DNA of 64,000 bases from Chondrosia reniformis. Lineage: Eukaryota > Porifera > Demospongiae > Chondrillida > Chondrillidae. Positions within the stretch are counted from its first letter, which is position 1; every line of letters begins with the position of its first letter. The notes under the pieces are model-generated. The model had not been told where the DNA came from. It searched no databases and worked only from the letters and a program-made list of their open reading frames with translations. The translations under genes were made by a program, and so were the position numbers. The DNA lies in assembly GCA_947172415.1 (NCBI GenBank), contig OX359201.1, positions 5,146,001 through 5,210,000 on the forward strand, given 5' to 3'. Shown one piece after another: positions 1 through 13,000 of the stretch.

Positions 1-883
1 AGAAAATGTACTCAACTATAACTGATATACCGTACCATAGCTAATGTACAGAAGGTGAATATGTATCCTCTGATCTGTACATACAACAGTGTCCTAGGGG
101 ACAGACAGCCAACATGTGTAGTATAACAACGCTCCCCAGAGCTGAGGAGTACACAGCAAAATGAATTAAACAGGCTTCACTCCCACATTTTTGCACTTGG
201 AATGCTGCACTTTATACTTGGTAATATGCCAAGAGCAGGATTGGCGATTGAATGAATGAAATGCTATTGAATGAAATTCTATTGGATGAAATGCTATTGG
301 ATGAAATGTAGATACTGTAAATATTTTCTAAGAAATTCAAAAACAGCTAATTGCCATGATCAACTGAGACCTCAAAACAATGACATGTTCCAGATCCACA
401 GATGTTAGTTAGGATATGAAATCATGAAATGAAATTATTCACAGAGACCAAGGATGTGTAGATTTCTAAATTATCCTTCATACCAGATTAGTGACAATCT
501 GAGAGAGACACACATCTTGGAAACTACTGGAAGAACTGCTATTCTCTTAAAATTATTATCCAAGACAGTTGTGCAACATTCTCCAACATCACTACCTTTG
601 AGGCATTCATAAAATGGAGTGCTCAATCATCTGTAGACTGCAGGAATCATCCATTCTACAATTAAATCTACACACTTTATAATCGTTATCACAATTTTGT
701 TGTAACAACTGAAAAAGATGTATTGTGGAATGTGGCTAAGCTTATCTGGAAGGTCAGGTCAATGTTACATAAACAGGCAATCAGAACATTTACATAGATA
801 CAAGAATAATCTAAAACACCATTTAAGTACAGCATGCAACATCTTAAAGCAAGGGTCTATATATACAGGCAGGTAGATAGTGA

Positions 884-975
884 GAGCTTTAGATGAGAAT
901 ACAAGAGTCTTCTCCTCATTCTCTTCCACTGGGCCAGACAACTGTTTCTGGGAATTCCACCCTTCATCATGAAAG
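884..975 (+). repeat. Dispersed repeat family, copy
   Basis: This copy carries the family's hallmark segments: an AGAGCTTT(A/G)GATGA block, then a pyrimidine-rich stretch, then CCACTGGGNCAGACA and GGGAATTCCACCCTTCATCA. Similar copies lie near 40898-41062, 47450-47672, 48065-48195, 49975-50190 and 57990-58155 on this strand. Copies in reverse lie near 30424-30532, 31920-32105, 33490-33630, 35655-35745, 36775-36985, 42720-42835, 45705-45800 and 46215-46310. The fullest copies are about 200 bp. No terminal inverted repeats or coding capacity are visible, so the class is unknown; a non-autonomous element is likely. Confidence 0.75.
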
Positions 976-1795
976 TTATATACACATACACAAGCATAGC
1001 AAAATGCAAAAATTGATCAGAAAGCACAAACAGCAACACAGAGTATATGTCTGTACTTACATACATCAAGATAATTGTGTTTAAGATAAAGAAAATCTAT
1101 TGGGGTCAAAGATCATGGAGGCAAGGGATATATAGACATAAGTATAGATGATAAGGAAGTCTTAGTTATAAAATTCCATTAAGCTGTGAAGGCATCTCTC
1201 AGCAAGATGTGGTCTTCCTAATAGAGTGGCAGACTGTGAAGTGACTAGAACATCCTTTGGGCTCTATTAATCAAATTAACTATCTTAATTGATAATAAAA
1301 TCTAATGTCTACATATATTGTTAACATACACTGCATCAAGTATGAATACTTCCTATCACATGAATGTATGTATGTATTATGGCTATATATAGAATTTGTA
1401 AAGTAAACGACAATATACAGAGCCAATATAATAAATTGTCATGGCATATTAGAGTACTAATTAATAGTTATACAAATTGTAAGGCAATTTGATTAATGTT
1501 TCTACTTAAGTTTAATGCATAAATTATTATTTTCATCAATGTGGTTTCTAATATAAGTGGCTAGCTGGATGAATAGCCCCCACAGAGAGTACATAGAACT
1601 CAAATGTGGTGGGCTGATTAGAGAGAGAATAGGATAATTCAATTATCCTATAATACAAGTCTTAGTGTCTAAGGACGAGCTATGAATCAGTTCACATGAG
1701 TGGTCATGTTGAGGGCTATTGGTTTGTAAGTGGTTCTATTAATTGTGTCTCTTCATAGAGGATAGGTCTTTATTGATCTTCCTAAAGTTATAATT

Positions 1796-1910
1796 ACCGT
1801 ATATTCCCCAATTTTTCGGCAAAGCAAAAAGCAGATCCTAGTCAGCAATTAGGAATATATGGGTCACAATCAGAGGCGCTACAAAAATTTAGGGAATATA
1901 CGATAATGGG
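1796..1910. mobile_element. Small MITE-like inverted-repeat element
   Basis: The ends are imperfect inverted repeats of about 20 bp: ACCGTATATTCCCC with AATTTTT at the left, and AAAAATTTAGGGAATATACG at the right. The internal part is about 70 bp and has no coding capacity. It is a non-autonomous DNA-transposon remnant by form; the superfamily is not assignable. Confidence 0.55.
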
Positions 1911-4900
1911 TTTTACTGCAAAGGTATGCATCAGTTTGATTGTCAATAAGAGCAAGATTTATTAAATTATTCCTCTTTTAAGTGTTACCTTCCTTATTTA
2001 GAATACTGCTTGCTCTGATGAAATCAGGTATAACAGTTGCACAATAAAAGAAGATTGATTTCTTCAGATTAGCTCCTGTCTTTCCTTCATGTTGTACATA
2101 TACAAGCACTTTTAGGAGTAAGCTCATTATAACAACAGTTGGTTTACACATTCAGCATCCTCCCACCTACAAGGAGTACCCGACGGACACACCCTGAACA
2201 CAAAGAACTGTTCCCTTACAAACAGCCCACAAGAATGCACAAAAATGACACCTCTAGTCCTACCCCCAAAAATACACATACGTATGTACATATACACTGT
2301 ATATGTACATACCAGGTACAAAGTCAAATAATAAGATCAGTGTTATTAATGGAACAGTTGGACAAGAATCTGCAGTATGCATTGCATAAAAACATTACCC
2401 AGTGAAATATAATCTCCATATGTATGTGTGTGCCACTGATCATACAACTAACTGAATGGTCAGCTTTGAACTCCCTGGTCATTACTCATCCCACATCAGT
2501 AACAGAAACAACTTTGTTTACAGGAGATAAGGTGAAGCTGTACTTGCCAATATGTAATGCTTTGCATACTAACAAGCTGACCTATTACCCAATCAGATTA
2601 ATAATAGACCAAACATCCATTTTGAAATAAAGTGCCTCATTTTAATGGAAGGATTTTTGCAGCTAGTCAAACCACCAGAGGTTAACTAACTTAAGCTACA
2701 CAAGTAGAGAGACAGTCTATAACCAATGTTAACAAGTTCAAATAAAGGGGGTCCCAGATGGTCTATAGGTCCCTCTGAACTACCCTGGGCCATTGGACTA
2801 GGAAGGAGCCTACATTACAGGGAGTCTGAAGAGAGACTTTCCAAAATGGCTACCTCAGCATATTTCTCTGTACTTAGTGTGAGAAAGTACTCTTTTAATA
2901 ATCAATCAGGGGCAGCCTTGTTACCTAGTTAGCCAACCACAAATATTACAAGATTAAACACATTCATTGCTGACCTACTCAATTCCCCACAAGCTGAAGG
3001 CAAAGGTCAAGGAAGCAACCATAGTGTCTTTACCAACTTTAAGGAGGAAAAATAAAATTATAACTATCTTGGAATGATACTAGTAGACAACCATCCCAGA
3101 ATAGAGACAAAACACAGAAAAGTAAACAATAACACAGAATTGTTAATTTAATAAATTTTTATTTCATGATTCCATTAGAGGTGACCCTATTGCCATGGAA
3201 ATGACCTTTGAGCATACACACACAAGTTGCTAGGATACAGAGCATCCAATTAGAGGAATGCCTATTTTTTGTTACAGGACACAGGCAAACACATAGCAAC
3301 TCTATTTATAGACATATTGTATGACAGCAGTTGATACATCCATTGCACACACACATGCATTGAAGTCACAAAGGAGGGTCTTACACAAAAGAAACATGTC
3401 AATAGCAATTTCTATTGAAAACGTGTAACATTTCCATTTGCTGAATACAACTATAATTCCATAAGGTACACAATTTAAATATCCTTGAATAGAAAAACAA
3501 TTCCAAACACACCAGCTAAATGAAAAGAAAAGTACACTCTACTTTAGTTATAGTACAAAATGTAACATACAGTACGTATATATCCACATTATATTATTAT
3601 TATTATAAAATTAGCAAGATGAGAATACTATATAACACCTGAAATTAAAAGACAATATTAACATAAAATTATTATTATTATAATTAGAGTCCCCTTAGTG
3701 TACCTAAAATTAAGGTGTAGATCAATGCCAACAAGTGCTGATTAATTACAATGACAACCCTACATACATACATGTATATACAGTATGTTGGAAAGCCTTT
3801 TGAACTAATTAATTATATGGAAGGACCTTAATTAACCTATTCTGTCCCCAGAATAAGACACAAGTACACAAATTATACAACTTAGCACAAATTTAGCATT
3901 CAGAAGTTTTCTAATGAATTTCCAAACATGTATAGAATTTACCTTCACTTCTAAAATGTATGGAACTTTCCTGAGACAGTCGCTTGCTTAAAATGACCAC
4001 TTAAATCCCAAAAATCACAGCAAATCACTTTTAAACCAGTCAACTATCTAAAGCAGCCACATAAAGCAGGCCTCATAGGTGACCTGATTAGGAAGGTTTC
4101 TCTACATTACATTCCTTCACAAAGGAATAGGAAGGAGAGGGGTGATGCCAAGACCACCAAATATAGATTTATCAACACTTTTACAAGGGAGAGACCCCCA
4201 GCATGAGGTCCAAAAATGAAATGGTTATTTTTGCCATGGTAACCATGAATCCATATTATCTACAGGTGGTGTGACTTTGACCATAGTAACAGAATACACT
4301 AATTTAATTGTCATACCTATGTGCGTGCATCAAAATTAGTATCATCAATGGGACAGGAAGGCAGTTTTAAGGATTCGTCAAACAGGTTACACTAAAAAGG
4401 TACCTACGTATGGAAACACTTGCCATCTGACACACCTAAATCCCTTAAAAATATCTCACTGCTGAGAGAGCCTTTGTCAATGTATAGCATATGAAACTGT
4501 TTACAAAGTCTGTATGTACCAATTTAGGCATATCTCACATTCTGGCTAATTGAATCACTTCCAATAAGATGAGGATTGTTCATATTTAGTAACTCAGCAC
4601 AAAGGAGAGACAAATATTATTGTGGCAGTCATAGCTCAGCAGGATTCGGTGACAGTCAAGATCTGAGTTTAACCTCTAGTTACTGTTTCATTGTTCTTCC
4701 CACTTGATAAAGTTTGCAATTGTACACTTGTGGTTGGATTATAACTTCAACTATTCAAGTACAAGCATGACTTATGGACGTTCAAAGAATCAAAACATAC
4801 AAGGTACATGTATAGTACACTACAGGTAATGTATTGTATTACATAGAATTGTACAGAAAAACTTATGTTTATGTGCACTATAGGTAATGTATTGTTTTAC

Positions 4901-6565
4901 AATTGTACAGAAAAACGTATGTTTGTTTATGTCTGTGTGAATAACATTCCTATCATCTATGATTAATAGGCTATAAGATATTTGGGTAAGGGAATTAGGG
5001 TTAGTATGTACACCACAGAAGTATACTTTACTGGTTCTACTAGTCACATAACAGAGTCTCCTTCTTGTATAAGATGGTTAAAGTACTTTTGACATGCACA
5101 CTAAATATCTGTGATGTGGAATGGGACATCTGAGGACCTCATTATACTTCTTACAGAACAAGACAAGTGTTGAGCATTCAAGAACAGACGACTAGTTATA
5201 TGGAAAGTAAAAACCTAGAAGCTAATGTATGTACGTATATTATAGTGTACATAGCTCAAAATACATTTAATTCCATTAGCTGATCATAATGTAATCTGGC
5301 ACAGAGATTCATGCATAGTGATGGAAGAAGGAAGCCGTAAATATTTCTTCATTCTTCATTCAATAAAGGGAACAATTTATAGTTTCTTTCTACTGGAAGT
5401 AGATACATGATTAGGTCAAAGGGGTTCTAGATACAGCCACAATTCAAACTTTCAAACATTCCCTCTTTGACCACATCAACCAATTGAGGCCAAACATCAA
5501 CCCAAAGAAGATGGGCATATTCTGGCAGTTTCCTCTGAAAAGGATGGTCAAACTTTCAGTGTGAAAATCTTTGGCGCAGAAGAGTAAATTTTGAAAATTA
5601 GAAATATCTTAACAATTTACTAGCTCTGTTAGCCAACCACAACTTCAACAACACACCGCATTCTTGTGTGATCTTACAATCTCTGACCCTTTGCAAGAAC
5701 CAATATGTAGGTGCATTCAAATACAAAACATCCGCTAAACAGGATTGACAAGCAGATAACGTTTTCCAATGTATAAGAGTCCATAATTGTATAGTATGGA
5801 CTTATGATTAACATTTTAAACTCGTGTATACTTCAGTCAATACAATCTCACCTAATATTAAAAGTTTAGCTTACTCAGGAACAAAACTATTTTACATACA
5901 TAAAGGTGTTTTAACCTTATATGTGAAAATAACTGACAAAGCAATTAATAGTGCTACATTTCTAAAAGTTAACACAATAGTTTACACAAAAGTGTGTTGG
6001 TATACTTTGTATACAAACACCTTTACATAAACAATCTTCATTGGCCAATATACACTAGACTATTGTATAATATACAGGGTATGTAAACCATACATACAGC
6101 ACAAACTACTATAAATTTAGTACCTGTTTAGAAATATGAATATGCAGTGGATTACAATGATATTCTCCTCCAACTGTAATTGACACATCTCTAGACAAAC
6201 TTAAAATAAGTACACCTTACCATCAAGAAATCCCCTGGTAGTTACAGGCCATAAAATATTGAAAATGAAACAGACACATCTATCAGTATAGCTGAGAAGG
6301 CTTGCAATGAATGTATGCATAAAAATGACAATCTTTAATTATTTAATTTGAATATACAACCATGCATGAAATACATTGTTTAACAATTAGATGATCATAA
6401 CTACTCTACTCAACAATCAAAGATTTGCTACTGATCTAGACCTAATAATTCTAAATAGACTTCAACTATTGATAGTTGAGTTACAATAATCGGATCATGA
6501 CACCTTTAAACACAATACACTGTAACAAAAGTAACATTACATATTGATGTGCACGTGCAACTTAC

Positions 6566-6870
6566 AGTTTCTGGAGAAGGTCTTCGGTAGATTTAATTCT
6601 AAATTTATCCTTGGAATGCAAATCTTTTAATTTTGCTGCAAGTGATCTTATCATGCCAACTATCTTATTATACCTAAAAACAACAAAATATTAGTGCCAT
6701 AAACCAAAGTGAATCAAATAGCAACTTTCCTACTTTGTGTAGTCTTCTCTTTTTTGTAGATGGTATTTTCTAATTACCCTTATCTCCTTTAAGTTATTAT
6801 CGGATTTCCATGTTATAAAATCAACTTTTTTTAACAACTTTTTCTCATGGAATTTCAAAGCCCTCACCAT
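6566..6870 (-). CDS. IMP3: IMP3, U3 small nucleolar ribonucleoprotein (5' part)
   Basis: Two exons read on the minus strand: 6870-6734, starting with [15 protein letters not shown], and 6673-6566, starting [18 protein letters not shown]. The junction is GT (TTTGTG/GTAGGA side) to AG and restores lysine in REDYTKYNK. The 82 residues follow the N-terminus of IMP3, a nucleolar U3 snoRNP protein of the small-subunit processome needed for early 18S rRNA processing. Family members are about 180 residues, with an S4-like RNA-binding region in the second half. Exon 2 runs into CTGTAAG. This reads as an in-frame TAA, but it is also a good GTAAGT donor with phase 2, so at least one more exon is expected to the left. 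The start is head-to-head with Notch. Identity is firm for the part shown; the C-terminal half is unaccounted for. Confidence 0.85.
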
Positions 6871-7040
6871 TTTGTACACGGAACGTAAACAAAACGTAGA
6901 ATAACTAAAGGCGTGGTCAACACTTGACGTAATGAAGGCTCGCCCACGTCCTGTTTAGAGTAATTTTTGAGTGTTCCTAACGAGAGTTAAGTGTATTTCC
7001 CTGATTTTAAGGAGAAGATTCTGTGTCGTAGTCTTCGGGA
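6871..7040. promoter_or_regulatory. Probable bidirectional promoter, IMP3/Notch
   Basis: Only 170 bp separate the two divergent start codons, so core promoters and both 5'UTRs must fit here or inside the first exons. A CRE/ATF-like TGACGTAA lies at 6925-6932, and GCCCACGTCC lies a few bases further on. No TATA box is evident. Shared use is inferred from spacing, not shown. Confidence 0.6.
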
Positions 7041-10000
7041 ATGAAGACGATAGCTTTATATTTTTCAGTGACTATATTTCTATTAGTAGTGAACCAGTTT
7101 GTTGGAGTAGGTGAGTTATTTGGGCAACGTTTGATCTATTACCAGTAAATTTACTACTATACAACTACCGGTCTGCATTTTATTTACTTTCAAGTGTGTC
7201 TTTGAAATCTTCTCGAAACATTTTGACTGGAAATTTCTCTTTTTCTTGTTAATTCATTCTATCCTTTTTGTTCGGGTTCTACGATTTCTACAAATGCACA
7301 ATTAGTTTAGCGGGGACTTTAGAGTTTATATAGTCTAAGTGTGATCTCTCTTTGGTAGTTGAGTGAAGAAGTTAAGCGTTATTGCTAAAAAAGGAGAAGA
7401 ATTGGTGTCTAGGATAACGTAGCGATATGACGCAGCCCACGTAATACCGGTCACGTACATGTACTATCTCAAACTATTTCCATTACACATTCCGTTCAAG
7501 TGAATGTATGGATATCGTAACTCGGGAACTTAAGCACGACTCTACGTTAGACGGGGCAAGAAAGGTAACTGTTATACGGTCGGATAAGTAAATGATATCA
7601 GAATGCAATTACAGTGCGACAGCAGTCTGGTTGTATGGCGACCAGACAGAAGTCTGCGCTTCGACTCGTTGCGGAATTACGCGCGCTTAGTTTGTCGCAC
7701 CTTAGGTATGGCTTAGAGAAGAGCTATCTCGAAAAGGGAGTACTTATAGGAATAAATCGACGACTATTGGCGATGTTATTCGAGTAATTATTCCTAAAAT
7801 GGTTCGCATGCCCCATATTTGGTGGGAGTGTCTTGTGTTAGAGTATCACTATTGTTAATATTGCGGTTTGAGTGTTGTCTATCTGTGTCGGGTAAACTTG
7901 AATTGTGTATAAACGTGCTTGCGTTAGCCTGTGTATAACTATATTCTGTAGAGCCTTCTTCAAATTGTTTTTCGTAGGGTATTCTGAAAATCTACATTTT
8001 CTAGTTGTTTAAATCGCTTATAGTTTATTTGTAGTTAAAAACTTTCCATAAGTGAAATTAATTTTATTTGTAATTTCTATTATAACTAAGTGAACATCAA
8101 TAGAGAAAGAAATAATTCATTTATTTAATTTTCTATCTTTCACTTTCAAAATTGGTATTTGCATTTTCTTTAAATTATCTGGGGGACGGCAAATTTGTAG
8201 TCAAAATCACTCCACTTCAATTATAGGTGTTAATTACTACATTGATCATATGCTAGGCATTCTTTTGGAAAGAAATATGTTCTTACCAATGTAGCCTTTT
8301 CCCTAGCTGTTTTGTAATTGTAATTGTGTAGCTAACAGGTGGTACCTGTAGGTAATTTGGCTGCAGCTATCTCCGCTTCAGTAATAGAGACTTTTCCAAA
8401 TAAGAGGAACACATTGTAGGAATACCTCTATTAGATACCTGCAGTGTGTATGATTTAAGTTGTAGACAATTAGATTTAGTTTTAGCTTATTTAATTATGT
8501 TTTTGTAGCTACTGAAGTATGTAGGTACAGTTCTGAGGAATGTGATGAAGAGAACTATCATTGTACATACAGAAATGAATGCAAGTAAGTTTCTAATAGC
8601 ATCAATAAAGTCATTACTTCTTTGTGGTTTACAAGTGAAGGGATAGACATATATAATTAAGGATTATATCTTTAAGCTTGTAGGTGTTCTGATATTGATA
8701 CTATGTTATTTAATACCCTAATTTACTGCATTCCTGTGGTAATTGTGTAATGAATTTTGTTTTCTTCAAAGGAACAATTTGTACTGTTGTTTCTTTGATC
8801 TCATCATTCTTTGTTACAACAGGTAAACACCCCATGTTACTGCTAATGTTACCTATACTCTTGTTGTCCCTTGTATTTGTTTCATTCTTGTGTACATAGT
8901 TAGATATTTATTTAAGGATATGTGCTCATATTTGATAAAGGTATATTTATGTTTGTATCTCAGTTTTACAGATGAAGGAATTTAACAATCTCACTAATTG
9001 ATTTAAATTGAAAGTGTAAATAAACATATGTATGTATTATATATCCGTAGTTGTATGTACATAACTTGGAGTGTGCATTCTTACTTGTAACATTCCCTGT
9101 TTAACTTTACTATGAAGTTTGAGTAGAGGTCACTTTTTCTGCTCTCCAGAACTTGAGGTCTTTGCTTGCTTAGTCTAGATTGACTATTAGAAGTGGTAGA
9201 TGAGTATATGGCTAAATTGTTAGCATGTTCACTTGTGTAGTAGTAAATGTGAATTATAACATGAATTAAAAATAGGGGGACTTGGAGACCTAAAGGCTTT
9301 GGATGTTGAAATTATTAAACTCTAGATTATGTATGCATCTGCCTGCTCATGTCAACTGAATGAAAATGGGTGGAATTTAGTCCCACTAAATGGTACCCAC
9401 GGTCTCTCCTTACTACTCAGAAAGACAGTTGTTTAAAGGAGTTAATTGAACTAAAGTCTCTGCAAAGGCTACAATGAAGAAGGAAATTTACTTCTTCATT
9501 GTAGCTCTTCTGTTTTGCTTAAGACCTATCAGTAGTGCATAGAATGAACAAGGTAGCTTCCTATATATGTGGACAGCTAAGAATGATGTAAGTATGCATG
9601 CTACTTTATAAATTGCCCTGGCTCTGGTGTTCTAGTGCCTTTCAATCTGACATGTGGTGACATGAACCATTATTGAAATTAATCTGGTACATGCATACAT
9701 ACAGGGATTTACATAAGAATAACTATTTTCCTACATACTATGCCTACTCTGTAATAATAAAAAGCCTATATTTGTATTTTCTGATGGAAGATTGCCCGTG
9801 TTATACAGCCATGATGGGAAATGTTTAAGATACGTAGCACCATAAATCATCTGTTATGAAAGACACCTTATATACAAGCCACATATATGATCCTTTTTAG
9901 AATGTTTCCCAATTAAACTACGTATGTATGTAAATGTAGATGTTGTATAGTTGTGTGAATACATAGGTAATATTATCCATGCTAAAAGTTTAAATATGTA

Positions 10001-13000
10001 GTGAAATTAGGGGACACAAGTACGTAATTCATGGACTGTGTTCTTGACTGAATGTTTGAAGCACCTTTGATGTAAGAGTTGTGTTTACTTGAGTGTGTTG
10101 GAGTGAATGTAGTCAAGGGCAAGCACTACACTGCCTACGCGAAATCATGTAACTGTGTAATTCACTGATGCCATATAAGGAATGTTTATTATTAGATAAG
10201 ATTTCATTTGAAATGGAAGCCCTAATTGTGAATGGTTTGATTTAACTCTAAATTTGTTCTATGATTTGAAATTGCCAACAACAATCGGTCTATTAACATT
10301 GCAAGGTAACAGCCAGGCAAATGAACATCCCTTCACTGTAATAGGGCTATGTACGTACGTACATAGGTTTGATATACGTTATACGTATATACGTACGTAA
10401 TACAAACCCCATATTCAAATGGTTTCAAAGGATTCAAAGAGTTACTCTACGGGATAGCTCTGGTAGATATTGAATATGTGTTAGTGTTTCAAAATATTGT
10501 CAAAGTTAACCGTTCTTGGTGTGATATGTTGAGACATTTTGTGGGGATAATTTTGTAGGTACAAAATTTATGTATTAGCTAAATCTAAGAGTATTAAGGA
10601 ACAGTTTTATTTTATTTTTGGTTCTTTTCAGATTTTTATTTTTCTAATACAGGTGTAACGATGGATATGTGGGAGAAAATTGTACGTCAATCTGTGACAC
10701 TGACCAATCCAGATGCAAACCTGAAGAAGATTGTGTGCTCTTTCCGGACCATCCGGCCTTGGATGGTTATCAATGTATTGATTCACCTTGTAAAGGTGTA
10801 ACCTGTCAAGAAGGAAAACAGTGCTACGCAATTCGTAATCAAACTGCAGAATGCTTGAACCATCCTTGTGATGCTGATCCTTGCTTCAATAATGGAACTT
10901 GTGTAAAAGATGGCAATACTACTTACCATTGCAATTGTCCAAAGTATTTTGACGAGAACTTCAACTGCGCCTTTACTTACCTCTGCAGTACTAATCTCTC
11001 ATCCGAACAGCACTGCCAGAATGGTGGAACTTGCAATGGAAAAGATTGCATTTGTCAACCAGGTAGGTAGTCACTTGAACCAAATTGTAAAGGCTATTCA
11101 ACTATGTACATGCCTTAATCCTTTTAATTGAACCTCTTTTAGTCTATTCTCTTACTGCATTTCCTTAGCTTCATATGAAATGTGTTTTAGAGTATTTATT
11201 AATAACTTGTTTTACGATATTCAGTGAAGTTCACTTAAATCAAAATAGCTTAGCCCAAATTTCTGGATAAGTCAAATACGTAAGTATCATTGTCCCAGCC
11301 AAACTACGTACTGTATACTAATATACGTACACAGATAATTGAACTTCCTTAACTGGATATTTTACGTATAGTTATCTCAAACCGATCACAGTAATTCATT
11401 ATTATTTTGTCCACTTAATGAACATTTTAAAGCAAGGAAACATGTATTGACATTTAGAAAAGCATTAAAAAGTATCTTCAAATAGTCCAATATAACCAAA
11501 AATCACTTTGTTGTTGATTTGTAAGGGCATACATGGAATAGGCAGCCATAGTTTTCGGCCATCCCCACTTAGAGACTGTTGTATCTTACTCCCTGATTAA
11601 ATTAATGTTTTGGCACTGGTAATTGAAGTTATGTATATTAAAATAATGAATTCTGATAAGTGGGATTATTGATAATTTGAACAGATAATATAGGCAAGAA
11701 TCAAATCATGGCAGTAAAATCATTATGAGTTGACTAGGTCATTTGGTTTTAAGTCATTCAAGAAGCCAGTGGCTATGAACCCTTATATAATAGCCCTGGC
11801 CCCCAGTGCTCTGCTAATGGGAGACACTTCAATCTCAACCACATTACCCTCATGTACATAAGTACGTACGTATATATACTAAATATTATTAGATGATAAG
11901 GATTTCTTCTAACTTTGCCCAACTTATCTTTGGGATGGTTCATCTTTAGACTTTTGAGCTTCTAGAGACACAGTTTGTTTCTTTATTAAGTTGAAGAAGA
12001 AAGAAGACCCCCAGGGTCAAAACATCCAATTCTAAAGAAACAAGCTGCATCTCTCTAGGCACTCAAAAAACAAAAATACTTAAACCATTTCAAAGACTAT
12101 TTATTCTAAATGGGTGATTTAATTAATGAGATGTAAGGTAAATGAATATTCCAGCCTATTTCCAATAATTTATTGTCATCACCATCACCTCAATAATCTT
12201 TCTCTTTTTAACAGCATATGATGGTGTCAGGTGTGAAAAGCAGATTAACTGTACTCAGCCCTGCGGTTCTCATGGTACATGTACTGAGGATAATGGAAAA
12301 TTCCAGTGTATATGTGATCCAGGTATGCACATATGTACGTATGTACGTAGCTGCTTATTTCTGGCTAACATATCAGGCCATATCTTTTAGATGGTACATA
12401 TTTCGATTCTTTGAGCGTCTAAAAATGCAGTTTGGCTTGAAAATCTTTTGGTTGAACGTTTCAACCCTGAGGGTCTTCATCAGCGACTGATGGATAGGAT
12501 TTTCAGTGGTCAATTTATCATTCAATTATTCTACAGCATTCCTGGAAACGTTTTTATGCTTCCTCTTCTTCTCTTCCGGTTGGAGATCATGTGACAGGAA
12601 CTGAAAATAGGCGGGAAAAGGTGTCTATAAAAGGACCACTGAAAATTCTATCCATCAGTCGCTGATGAAGACCCTCAGGGTCGAAACGTTTGACCAAAAG
12701 ATTTTCAAGCCAAACTGCGTTTTTAGACGCTAAAAGAATTGCAAGATATAACATCTAAAAGATAAGTTCAATGCAGTCAGAAGAAATCCTTAATACTCTT
12801 AAATCAGGCCATGTTGATTTATGCAATTGGCATATGATATGTACGTTCCCACAGATTCGGAAAAATACGTGGTCTGGCTTTGTACTTTATAGATTCTACT
12901 TACTCATATACAATAGTGTCATTTTATTCTCTATATCATAAAATATTGTAAAATGCAATCAAAGTACGTACATGCTTTAAAAGTTCAATTAAAGAATCTT

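Larger units (their letters stand above)
1..6565. other. Gene-free left flank
   Basis: No open stretch here reads as a recognisable protein on either strand. The region is AT-rich and holds small repeats: a MITE-like inverted repeat near 1796-1910, one copy of the window's dispersed repeat near 884-975, a duplicated segment of about 50 bp at 4828-4930, and a degraded SINE-like segment near 4625-4765. The 3' exons of the IMP3 gene that begins at 6870 should lie to the left of 6566, but I could not find them. They may be small exons I missed or may lie outside the window. Confidence 0.5.

Noticed and set aside
5427-5553. Minus-strand open stretch reading FDHPFQRKLPEYAHLLWVDV and on to a stop, which looks protein-like
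   Set aside because: About 41 codons with no recognised family, a weak candidate acceptor and no partner exon. It does not match the missing part of IMP3. Chance is the simpler explanation.
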